Virus record (IMG/VR): IMGVR_UViG_3300032053_000060
Coordinates: 1-64,000 of that record
DNA length: 64,000 nucleotides
Direction: 5' to 3' (one strand)
From: a virus
A program made the translations under genes and the position numbers. Below are positions 53,089 through 60,571 of this stretch, one piece after another. The notes under the pieces were generated by a model. It had not been told where the DNA came from, did no database searches, and was given only the letters and a program-made list of their open reading frames with translations. How positions within the stretch are numbered: position 1 is the first letter of the stretch; every line of letters starts with the position of its first letter.

Positions 53089-53325
53089 ATGGCAGATAAA
53101 CTTAAAGATGTGTATAAAAATAATCCAGAAATCATCTCGTACATAGCATTACGAGATGGAAAATTAATAATAGATATTAATGAAGATAAGACTACAACTA
53201 CGGATATTATGTTGGTCTATTCTAATGTTTTGACTGAATATATCAAATCTTCAGCATCATTGTTAGAAGAAGTATCAAAAAATATTACACCAACCAATGA
53301 GGAAGACTCCGATGGCAAAAACTAA
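53089..53325 (+). CDS. Unknown small acidic protein upstream of uvsX
   Basis: A 78-residue protein, not recognised. It has a beta-strand start (ISYIALRDGKLIIDI) and a helical middle, and ends in acidic residues. AAAGGA precedes the ATG. Its last 14 nt overlap the start of uvsX, so the two are probably translationally coupled. Confidence 0.6.
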   Translation: MADKLKDVYKNNPEIISYIALRDGKLIIDINEDKTTTTDIMLVYSNVLTEYIKSSASLLEEVSKNITPTNEEDSDGKN

Positions 53326-54463
53326 AGAGACAAAAATAAAGAAACTTGACGCTACAAATAAAGCTAGAGATTTTCTAAGTAAACATAAAATAAATGATTA
53401 CACGACAATCTTAGATGATTCCCCATATTCAAAAACTTCAAATTGGATAAGCTCTGGTAGTTATTCTTTAAATAGAGTTTTAAGTGGATCATATTTTAAA
53501 GGATTTGCAAGCAATAGATTATATGTGGTCGCTGGACCAAGTGGTGCTGGAAAAACGGTGGTAGCTGGAAACACTACCAGAAATGCTCAAGAAGATGATT
53601 ATACTGTTGCATATTTCGATTCTGAAAATGCTATTGACAAAGAATCAATGAATCGTATGGGTGTAGATACTGATAGTTTAATTTATATTCCAATTAGAAC
53701 TATTTCGGATTTAAAAAATCAAGCTATAGATTTAATTCGTAAATGGAGAGAAGAATATGGTCCAGATGCAAAGCTAATGATGATTTGCGATTCACTTGGC
53801 GGCATGGCGGGCACAAAAGAAATGAATGATATTGAAGAACAAAAGCATGCAAGTGATATGGGACAAAGAGCAAAAGAATTGCGCTCAACAGCTAGACTAT
53901 TGACAATTGAATGTGGTCAATATAATGTACCAATGATTTGCACAAATCATACATATGAGCAACCAGCAGCAAATCCTCAAGCTGCTCCTGTTACTAAAAT
54001 GGTTGGCGGTGAAGGATTTATGTATGCTGCATCTGGAGTAATTTATCTTAAAAAGCGTGCTGTTCGTGAGGCTGAAAAGAACGCAGCAGGAGACAATGTT
54101 AAAGTTAAAAAGGGTAATATTCTAATAGCAGTATCAGAAAAGAATAGATTCGTTCCAGAAGGCACTTCAGGAGAAATATACCTAGATTTTACAAGAGGAT
54201 TGAGTCAATATTACGGATTATTGAATGATGCATTAGAATTTGGATACTTTGAAAAGAAAGGTCCAAGAATTGAGGTAAAACATTTAAATAAATCATTGTT
54301 TGAAACTCAAATTTATAATAAGGAAGTATTTGGTCCAATTTTAAATGAATTAAATGAAAAAGTTGAAGCAAAATATAAATTTTCAAATATGAAGGAAGAC
54401 GATTTAGGATTAAAAGAAGAGCTAGGTGAAACTACAGAACCTCAAGATATAGATTCAAAATAA
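53312..54463 (+). CDS. uvsX: UvsX-like recombinase (RecA/RadA family)
   Basis: A 383-residue strand-exchange protein (T4 UvsX has 391). Walker A AGPSGAGKT is at about 73-81, Walker B LMMICDSLGG at about 153, and the L2-like region TNHTYEQPAA with GGEGFMYAASGVIYL follows. I start at 53312, where GAGGA lies 7 nt upstream. It acts with UvsY, UvsW, gp46/gp47 and gp32, all encoded here, in recombination-dependent replication. Confidence 0.93.
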   Translation: MAKTKETKIKKLDATNKARDFLSKHKINDYTTILDDSPYSKTSNWISSGSYSLNRVLSGSYFKGFASNRLYVVAGPSGAGKTVVAGNTTRNAQEDDYTVAYFDSENAIDKESMNRMGVDTDSLIYIPIRTISDLKNQAIDLIRKWREEYGPDAKLMMICDSLGGMAGTKEMNDIEEQKHASDMGQRAKELRSTARLLTIECGQYNVPMICTNHTYEQPAANPQAAPVTKMVGGEGFMYAASGVIYLKKRAVREAEKNAAGDNVKVKKGNILIAVSEKNRFVPEGTSGEIYLDFTRGLSQYYGLLNDALEFGYFEKKGPRIEVKHLNKSLFETQIYNKEVFGPILNELNEKVEAKYKFSNMKEDDLGLKEELGETTEPQDIDSK

Positions 54464-54482
54464 CCAAATATTCCATCCCTCC

Positions 54483-54508
54483 CTCCACACTTTATTACAA
54501 GTGTGGAG
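54483..54508 (+). promoter_or_regulatory. 10-bp hairpin in the gp41 leader
   Basis: CTCCACACTT pairs perfectly with AAGTGTGGAG around a 6-nt loop, between uvsX and the gp41 start at 54531. No T run follows, so it is more likely an mRNA stability or translation element than a simple terminator. Confidence 0.5.
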
Positions 54509-54530
54509 TTATAGAACTGGTGAAAACCAC

Positions 54531-55943
54531 ATGAACATTAAGCCTGAAAAAATCGAATATTATATCGTAAAAATGATGCTGGAATCTGATTTGTTTATTA
54601 GGACATATGCTAATAAAATGGCTCCAGAAATGTTTTCAAATGACTTAAAAACCATCATAATTGGTATTTTAGCATTTTATAAAAAGACTAATAAAACAGT
54701 TAAGGTGAATATTTTAGAAGATTTAATTATTCCAAAAATTTGCAAAGATAAAGATTATGAGGTAGAGATTGCAAAAGAACAATTACAAAAAGTTCTAGCA
54801 TTAGATTCTGATTCTAATGATTTATTTACAAGTTTAAAAGAAGATATTGAAAATTTTATAAAAACTCGAAAATTTATATTAGCTTGGGCGAAAGCTTCTC
54901 CATTATTAGACGAACAAAAACATGATGAAGCCAGGACTATAATTGAAGATGCGTTTAAAGTTACATTTGATGAGTCTATGGGATTAGATTACTGGGAGGA
55001 TTTAGAAAAGCGTTCTGCTCGTTCTAATGATATTAAAGAAACAATGGCAACATCTTTACCAACTCTTGATAAATATATTGGTGGAGGGTATAGACGAAAA
55101 GCATTGTTTGTATTTGCTGGACCTCCAAACGTGGGTAAGTCACTAGTGTTAAATGATGCTGCATCATCATTATCTTTAAACGGATTTAATGTTTTATATT
55201 TATCTTTAGAACTTTCAGAAGATTACATATCACAACGAACTGATGCTAAAATTGGTAATTGTTCTATGAATTCGATAAATTTAAGTCCTGAAGATGCTAT
55301 TAAAACGGTTATTGCAAAAAGAAATATATTAAAGAAAAATAATAAAAAGATAGGAAAATTAATCTATAAAGATTATTCTCCAAATTCAATTTCTTGTAAC
55401 GACATAAAATGTTTTATTAAGAATTGGGAATTAAAAAACGACTTAAAATTTGATTTTATCGTTGTCGATTATTTAAAATTAATAAAAGCAAATGGTAAAG
55501 TCTATGGGGATAATTTATATAATAAGTTGGGTACAGTGTGTGAAGAATTAAGAGATATTGCAAGAACATTTAACGTTTGTGTAATTTCCGCATCACAAAC
55601 TGATAGACAATCAATGAATTCCGATAGTATTAAAATGAGTAATATATCTGACTCTATAGCTATCGTACAGACTGCTGATGTATTGGTTACACTAGCTAGA
55701 GATGAAACGTTAAATGCTCAAAATTTAATGCTGGTTTCTGTTGTAAAATCTAGATTTAGTAAAAATAACTCTCAATTTACTGCAAGAATTGATTACGATT
55801 ACATGCGATTAATAGATATGGGTGATGGTACAAGCGTTGATAAAAATAAACATAGTACACCGTCTAATACGCAGTCTAATACCAATCGCGCTCAACCAGA
55901 TGATTTTGACGATGAGCCTAAAGATGATTTAAAATTATTCTAA
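54531..55943 (+). CDS. 41: Replicative DNA helicase gp41 (DnaB family)
   Basis: A 470-residue hexameric helicase (T4 gp41 has 475) that unwinds DNA ahead of the polymerase and works with primase. Walker A is FAGPPNVGKS (about 192-201); NVLYLSLELSEDYISQR, DFIVVDYLKLI and SASQTDRQS are the DnaB motifs H2, H3 and sensor region. The C-terminal 30 residues are acidic and end in DDLKLF. I start at the ATG at 54531 because MNIKPEKIEYYIV is the usual N-terminal helix; the ribosome site (GGTG) is weak. A strong promoter follows the gene. Confidence 0.93.
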   Translation: MNIKPEKIEYYIVKMMLESDLFIRTYANKMAPEMFSNDLKTIIIGILAFYKKTNKTVKVNILEDLIIPKICKDKDYEVEIAKEQLQKVLALDSDSNDLFTSLKEDIENFIKTRKFILAWAKASPLLDEQKHDEARTIIEDAFKVTFDESMGLDYWEDLEKRSARSNDIKETMATSLPTLDKYIGGGYRRKALFVFAGPPNVGKSLVLNDAASSLSLNGFNVLYLSLELSEDYISQRTDAKIGNCSMNSINLSPEDAIKTVIAKRNILKKNNKKIGKLIYKDYSPNSISCNDIKCFIKNWELKNDLKFDFIVVDYLKLIKANGKVYGDNLYNKLGTVCEELRDIARTFNVCVISASQTDRQSMNSDSIKMSNISDSIAIVQTADVLVTLARDETLNAQNLMLVSVVKSRFSKNNSQFTARIDYDYMRLIDMGDGTSVDKNKHSTPSNTQSNTNRAQPDDFDDEPKDDLKLF

Positions 55944-55952
55944 TAAATGTAT

Positions 55953-55981
55953 TTGACTTGTGTGGCAATACTGTATATAAT
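55953..55981 (+). promoter_or_regulatory. Strong sigma70-type promoter of the gp33-like/gp59/gp32 unit
   Basis: TTGACT, 17-nt spacer, TATAAT, the best consensus match in the window. It lies in the gap before the gp33-like gene and should also drive gp59 and gp32. Confidence 0.8.
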
Positions 55982-56053
55982 ATACATATATCAAATTACT
56001 ACAAAGTTAATTAATCTATGAAATAAACATAATTAATTTGATAAAAGGTTCAT

Positions 56054-56323
56054 ATGTCCAGCAAACAAAATCCATCAGGTAAAGAAATGACTTACGAGGC
56101 TATAGGAAAAAAATTAAATATTTCTCCTCAACAGGTCCATAAAATTGAAAAAGAAGCAAGTAACAAAGTAATCCGTAGAATAATGGAAGTGCATCAACTT
56201 GATATTTTTGATGCTATTGTAAAATATTCTAAATTATTTGGTATTGAAATGGACCAATGTTATAAAAAATTAGATAGCGGAAATTTAGAATTATTAGACA
56301 TTTATATAACGGAAAATCATTAA
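56054..56323 (+). CDS. gp33-like late coactivator with sigma region 4-like helix-turn-helix
   Basis: An 89-residue protein with two parts. Residues about 12-45 (MTYEAIGKKLNISPQQVHKIEKEA) match the helix-turn-helix of sigma70 region 4, which normally binds the beta flap and the -35 box. Residues about 43-89 (IRRIMEVHQLDIFDA....FGIEMDQCYKKLDSGNLELL) resemble the C-terminal half of T4 gp33, the late transcription coactivator that sits on the beta flap (IIEKMVEEFGMSYLEA...SIPETQ). Position next to genes 59 and 32 is as in T4. It is preceded by the best promoter in the window. The HTH is clear; the gp33 assignment is inference. Confidence 0.65.
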   Translation: MSSKQNPSGKEMTYEAIGKKLNISPQQVHKIEKEASNKVIRRIMEVHQLDIFDAIVKYSKLFGIEMDQCYKKLDSGNLELLDIYITENH

Positions 56324-56324
56324 A

Positions 56325-56954
56325 ATGACAGGTTATGAATTATATTCTTTTTATAGACAATTAGTGGGTTGGAAAGCAACTACATTGGATAATTATTTAG
56401 AAAGTAAAGAATTTAATTTTTATGAATCTTTAAAAGATTTTTTTGTTAAGATAAAAAAATTAAACGATGACGATATATACGATTATATTAAATTAATTTA
56501 CAATAAGAAATTAAATACATTTTCTCCATATGAATTAATGGATAATGATATATACGAATTATTTGAAAATTGGAAAAAAACTAAATCAACAAAATCGTTA
56601 TACCATGAAGAAGTTGTAAAAAGTTTTTTATTTATTCGTAATTTTTGTATAAATAAGTCTGTATCATTTGAAAATTATAAAATAAAATACGCAATAAAGC
56701 ATATAAGAGAAGAAAAAATTGATTTTTGTGTTGCGGCATATTTAAAATTAATAGATAAAAGGAAATTAAAAAAGATCGAAAAAATTATCTTGCAAAAATA
56801 TTTATCGCAGTATAATATATTAATGCAACGTATAGACAATAATCCAGAATTGAATACTTTACTAAAAAGTTCATTTGAAGATATGTCTATAATTCTAAAA
56901 GAAATTTCTCTCTTAGAATTAAATAAACCAAGTACATCAAGTACGCAAAAGTAA
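56325..56954 (+). CDS. 59: Probable helicase loader gp59
   Basis: A 209-residue, all-helical, basic protein directly upstream of gp32, the same neighbourhood as T4 gene 59 (217 residues), which loads gp41 on gp32-coated forks. The pattern matches in order and spacing: an opening YELYSFYRQLVG (T4 KSVYKLYLMIKQ), YESLKDFFVKIKKL, FLFIRNFCINK and AAYLKLIDKRKLKKIEKIIL (T4 ...FILLDSFLNIIDK). Sequence identity is low, so the call depends partly on position. It starts 1 nt after the gp33-like gene. Confidence 0.6.
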   Translation: MTGYELYSFYRQLVGWKATTLDNYLESKEFNFYESLKDFFVKIKKLNDDDIYDYIKLIYNKKLNTFSPYELMDNDIYELFENWKKTKSTKSLYHEEVVKSFLFIRNFCINKSVSFENYKIKYAIKHIREEKIDFCVAAYLKLIDKRKLKKIEKIILQKYLSQYNILMQRIDNNPELNTLLKSSFEDMSIILKEISLLELNKPSTSSTQK

Positions 56955-56964
56955 GGAGTATATC

Positions 56965-57933
56965 ATGTCAAAATTTAAACCAGTAACCAACTTTCAAAAG
57001 TTAAAGGAAACTTTAGCTGAGGAAAAAATAAAGCCAAAGGCTAATAGTTACAATAATCCTGTAATTTTTAAACCTACACTTATTGAAGGTCAAACAGAAC
57101 CAACAGAATTCAGAATTCGTTTTTTACCAATGGAAGAGTCGTCAACTGGTAAACCTTGGATGCAGCTAAATTATCACATGTTTGAACGTTCTGGTGATGG
57201 TAAATTTATTAAAGTTATAGATCCGAGAACATTTGATAAAAACGCAGCAAATCCTATAGCAGATTTAGCATATAAATTATGGAAGTCTGAAAATCCATAT
57301 GATAAAGAACGCGCCAAAAAGTTATTCAAAAAGCAAAGGTTTTTTTTCTTAGTATACGTTAAAGAAGCTCCAGCTAATCAGCAAGAATTTGTCGGTAAAG
57401 TGTTAATTTTCGAAGGTGGTCAAAAAATTTACGAAAAACTTGAAAACTCTATCAAACATGGTAAATGTTTTTGGGATCCGTATAAGGGACAAGATTTCCT
57501 CTTGAGCATTAAAAAGCGTGACAAATGGCCAGATTATTCTGGATCTGAGTGGATTGGCGATTCCGGTCCAATAGTAGATGATGAAAAGTTAATGGATAAA
57601 GTTTGTGATGATTTAAGCAAGTTAAACATTAAACAGCAGATAATAGACAAAGAAGGCGTTAAATCTGGCGCTGAATTATCAGAATTGCTTAATGGTGGAA
57701 GCAACAGCACTCCCGTAGCAAAAGACAAATCTGAGCCTACAAAAGATTTGATTCAGGAAGTTAAGCGTGAGAAATCAGTATCTAACGTTGTTCCTGATTT
57801 TGGAACTGATAGCGTCGCCACTCCAACTAAAAAGGTTGAACCTACCGCTTCTAAAAAGGCAACGCCAGTTGCAGCATCGACAGAAGAGGACTTCAACATT
57901 GATGATTTGGACTTAGGCACAGACATCGAATAA
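56965..57933 (+). CDS. 32: Single-stranded DNA-binding protein gp32, without the usual zinc motif
   Basis: A 322-residue protein of the gp32 family (T4 301). It has a basic N-terminal segment for cooperative binding, the core FRIRFLPMEE...PWMQLNYHMF, and LVYVKEAPANQQEFVGKVLIFEGGQKIYEKL, followed by an acidic tail (EEDFNIDDLDLGTDIE) that in T4 recruits partner proteins. The CPVC-type zinc ligands of T4 gp32 are missing; the equivalent region reads NPIADLAYKLWKS. AAGGAG precedes the ATG, and a strong terminator follows. Confidence 0.88.
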   Translation: MSKFKPVTNFQKLKETLAEEKIKPKANSYNNPVIFKPTLIEGQTEPTEFRIRFLPMEESSTGKPWMQLNYHMFERSGDGKFIKVIDPRTFDKNAANPIADLAYKLWKSENPYDKERAKKLFKKQRFFFLVYVKEAPANQQEFVGKVLIFEGGQKIYEKLENSIKHGKCFWDPYKGQDFLLSIKKRDKWPDYSGSEWIGDSGPIVDDEKLMDKVCDDLSKLNIKQQIIDKEGVKSGAELSELLNGGSNSTPVAKDKSEPTKDLIQEVKREKSVSNVVPDFGTDSVATPTKKVEPTASKKATPVAASTEEDFNIDDLDLGTDIE

Positions 57934-57947
57934 TAAAAATATAATTG

Positions 57948-57975
57948 TTGAAATGGCGAATCCCCGTGGTATAAT
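57948..57975 (+). promoter_or_regulatory. sigma70-type promoter nested in the gp32 terminator
   Basis: TTGAAA, 16-nt spacer, TATAAT. The spacer contains the 5' arm of the gp32 terminator and the -10 box lies mainly in its loop, so RNA from this promoter begins inside the hairpin and lacks most of the 5' arm. Confidence 0.6.
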
Positions 57976-57997
57976 TGTAAACCACGGGGATTTTTTT
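57961..57997 (+). terminator. Strong intrinsic terminator after gp32
   Basis: A perfect 10-bp stem (TCCCCGTGGT with ACCACGGGGA), 10-nt loop and seven T. It is the strongest terminator on the plus strand of this window. Confidence 0.9.
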
Positions 57998-58010
57998 ATA
58001 AAGGAATAAT

Positions 58011-59318
58011 ATGGAAAAAACTATTGACTATAAAGAATTATATAATTTTTGGAATGGCGCTGTTATTGTTAGGGAAATAAAAAAATATTTAGATCCGAGA
58101 GGTATGGTAGGAGAGATTTTTAGAATAGATTCCGATATAAATCATGATGCTACCATGTGTTACATTAGTGAAACTGAACCATTTGTATTGCGAGGACCTC
58201 ATGAACATCACGACCAAAGCGACGTTTTTATAACGTGGGGTGATGATAATAGAATGATATATCAGTTGTATAATAAGAAAACAAATGAAATGAAGTATTT
58301 TATAACAGAACCTAATAAAATATATTCGGTCACGGTACGTCCAGGAATAGTTCACAGTTATAGAAACGTCTCAACAAATAAAATAAAAACATTAAATTTT
58401 CCTGATAAATTGTATAAGGGATTTAATAAAAAGGAAATAATTGATGAAATTAGACATGAGGATATAGTCATACCAACTCGTAATATTTGGGTTTTTGGAG
58501 CTAATGGTAGGTTAGGATCAGAGCTAACTAAGCAATTATTTGATAATATGGGATATCATACTTATAATGTTATACCAATACTTGATAAATTTAGTAATGA
58601 TAAAGATGGAATGACACAATTATCAATAGTATTAAAAAATGTTTTAGAAAATAAAAAACCTGATGATATTATAATAAATTGCATGGCTAAAACTAATGTT
58701 CAAGAAATAGAATCAAATTTTACTTTTGTAAATTTTCATTTGCCAAAATATTTAACTGAATTTTGTGTAAAAAATAAAATATATTTAATCAATTTTTCAA
58801 CAGATTATGTATTTCAAACAGGCGAATTGAGTAATTATACTAAATCCAAAATGTTGTATGAAAATTGGTTAAGTAATATAGCTGATGATGATGGCGTATT
58901 ACAAGGCTATCGTTTAGCTGATATAAAAAAATATATAAAAGTTATTAGAACTGCGAATTTATTTTCATTAAAAAATACAGATACTCATAATATTATAAAT
59001 AAAATATTAGCAAAAAAAGAAGAACGTAAAATAACTATACCTTATGGGTTATTAATAATGCCGACATCTGTAGAAAGTTTAAGTAAATTTTTAAATGAAA
59101 AATATATTACTAATTTAGACAAATATAATCAATATATAGGAATATCTGGTAAAGCTTATACATTTCAAGAATTTAAAGACAATTTTTTAAATTGTGATAT
59201 TACAGTAGTAGAATTTGAAAATAATAAAATGCAAAATAATTCAAATTTATTTTTAAATGGTGAATTTTATTATGAAATAAATTGTGATGCCGACATAACC
59301 AAAAAATGTGAAGGATAA
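58011..59318 (+). CDS. RmlC-like cupin fused to RmlD-like reductase (deoxysugar nucleotide synthesis)
   Basis: A 435-residue fusion. Residues about 1-145 are cupin-like, as in dTDP-4-dehydrorhamnose 3,5-epimerase: DPRGMVGEIFRID, RGPHEHHDQSDVF, KIYSVTVRPGIVHSYRN. Residues about 155-415 are an extended SDR like dTDP-4-dehydrorhamnose reductase: NIWVFGANGRLGSELTKQL (NAD(P) loop), IINCMAKTNVQEIE and NFSTDYVFQTG. The usual YxxxK seems to be Y...K in YTKSKMLYEN. Substrates may differ from dTDP-rhamnose. It is a candidate supplier of sugar for the phage glycosyltransferases. AAGGA precedes the ATG. Confidence 0.8.
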   Translation: MEKTIDYKELYNFWNGAVIVREIKKYLDPRGMVGEIFRIDSDINHDATMCYISETEPFVLRGPHEHHDQSDVFITWGDDNRMIYQLYNKKTNEMKYFITEPNKIYSVTVRPGIVHSYRNVSTNKIKTLNFPDKLYKGFNKKEIIDEIRHEDIVIPTRNIWVFGANGRLGSELTKQLFDNMGYHTYNVIPILDKFSNDKDGMTQLSIVLKNVLENKKPDDIIINCMAKTNVQEIESNFTFVNFHLPKYLTEFCVKNKIYLINFSTDYVFQTGELSNYTKSKMLYENWLSNIADDDGVLQGYRLADIKKYIKVIRTANLFSLKNTDTHNIINKILAKKEERKITIPYGLLIMPTSVESLSKFLNEKYITNLDKYNQYIGISGKAYTFQEFKDNFLNCDITVVEFENNKMQNNSNLFLNGEFYYEINCDADITKKCEG

Positions 59319-59319
59319 T

Positions 59320-60291
59320 TCAATTATTATTGTATGCAGTCCAACCCCTGTGATATTTTCTAATTCCTTTTATAACCGAAAACATATTTCCACTATTTAA
59401 ATTGTTTTCTCTACAAAATTTATTCATATTTTTTATCTTAATTATTTCACCTTTTGGATTTATCATAATATATTCTTTTGACTTTATTTCTGATATTTTA
59501 TCACCCCAAGTTATTTTTCTTCCTTTCATAATTTTACTCATTCTTTCTTTATGTTCTTGAGTATGTTTATATCCTTTGTGGTTTCCAAAGGTTCCATTTA
59601 TTCTTTTAGTATTTAAAATTTTTTGTATGCTTTCTGGTGTTAATTTTCTCCCTTTAGAAGCTTTACTTATTTTTAATTTAGTTTCATCTGTCATTGGCTT
59701 TCTATTTTTATTACTATTCATAGTTCCGTTTATTCTTTTTGTATTTAAAATTTTTTCAATAGTTTCTTTTGAATGTTTATAATTTTTTCTTGATTTTACA
59801 ATCTTATCAATCCAAGTTATTTTTCGTCCTTTCATTTTTGCACTTTTCTTTTTTCTAGTTTCTTCAGAAACTATCACGCCAGAAGATCCTTCTCCACCAG
59901 ATGTCATATTTACTAGAGGTCCACTTTCATTAAACCTTTTTATATTTTTTATATAATTTATTTCTTCGATAAATGCGTCTTGTTCGGTCATATTTTCTTT
60001 TATTTTTATAATTAATGGATAATTTTTAGTTTCTTTTATAATTTTATTTATCTTTTTAATTTTATACGGGTTATAATTTTCGGATTTTAAAAAATGATTT
60101 TTATATCTTCTATCTTTTCCTTTACCTATATAAAATGGTTCATAATTAAATATAAAATTACAATTTTCATATTTATATATTCCAGGTTTTCTAGTATCTA
60201 ACAATGCGTATATATAATAATCTTTAGAATATAGTTTTAAATAAGATAATAAAAAATAATTTAAAAATAAATATTCTGAATAGTTTAACAT
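59320..60291 (-). CDS. GIY-YIG homing endonuclease with NUMOD repeats
   Basis: A 323-residue free-standing homing endonuclease. The N-terminal nuclease shows YYIYALLD and FYIGKGKDRRYKNH with Glu in FIEEINYIK, and LVNMTSGGEG. It is followed by about five NUMOD3-like units (ETRKKKSAKMKGRK, ETKLKISKASKGRK, EHKERMSKIMKGRK) separated by KILNTKRINGT repeats, and a C-terminal NUMOD1/HTH (NMNKFCRENNLNSGNMFSVIKG). It follows the small HTH gene by 1 nt and is convergent with the RmlC-RmlD gene, whose stop is 1 nt away. The opening 20 hydrophobic residues are unusual. Confidence 0.85.
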   Translation of the reverse strand: MLNYSEYLFLNYFLLSYLKLYSKDYYIYALLDTRKPGIYKYENCNFIFNYEPFYIGKGKDRRYKNHFLKSENYNPYKIKKINKIIKETKNYPLIIKIKENMTEQDAFIEEINYIKNIKRFNESGPLVNMTSGGEGSSGVIVSEETRKKKSAKMKGRKITWIDKIVKSRKNYKHSKETIEKILNTKRINGTMNSNKNRKPMTDETKLKISKASKGRKLTPESIQKILNTKRINGTFGNHKGYKHTQEHKERMSKIMKGRKITWGDKISEIKSKEYIMINPKGEIIKIKNMNKFCRENNLNSGNMFSVIKGIRKYHRGWTAYNNN

Positions 60292-60292
60292 A

Positions 60293-60457
60293 TTAAAATT
60301 CTTTTAATAATTTTTTAATATCTTTTTCTGCATATAAATTTCTACGACCTATTTTTTTAGAATTTAATATTTTTATTTTTTTCCATCTCCATATAGTTTG
60401 TCTACTAACTTTAAATTTAATTGATAATTCTTCAGTTGTATAATAAATATCTATCAT
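60293..60457 (-). CDS. Small MerR/excisionase-type HTH protein
   Basis: A 54-residue protein: MIDIYYTTEELSIKFKVSRQ starts it, followed by TIWRWKKIKIL, KKIGRRNLYAEKDIKKLLKEF. This is the HTH_17-type winged helix of excisionases and DNA-binding regulators (Y.T.EELA..F.VS..TI.RW...G..P....GRR..Y...DI). AAAGGA lies 6 nt before the ATG. Its stop is followed after 1 nt by the ATG of the GIY-YIG endonuclease, so the two form a coupled pair. It may repress the endonuclease or guide DNA binding. Confidence 0.8.
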   Translation of the reverse strand: MIDIYYTTEELSIKFKVSRQTIWRWKKIKILNSKKIGRRNLYAEKDIKKLLKEF

Positions 60458-60509
60458 AATAGGTCCTTTATATTAATGTTACATATGTATTTATAAATAA
60501 ATAAATAAC

Positions 60510-60537
60510 TTGATATAATACAAATATTTGTTATAAT
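60510..60537 (+). promoter_or_regulatory. sigma70-type promoter of the topoisomerase gene
   Basis: TTGATA, 16-nt spacer, TATAAT, 34 nt before the ATG at 60572. Confidence 0.65.
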
Positions 60538-60571
60538 TTGAAAGAATAATACATTTAAGAGGTATAATAAT

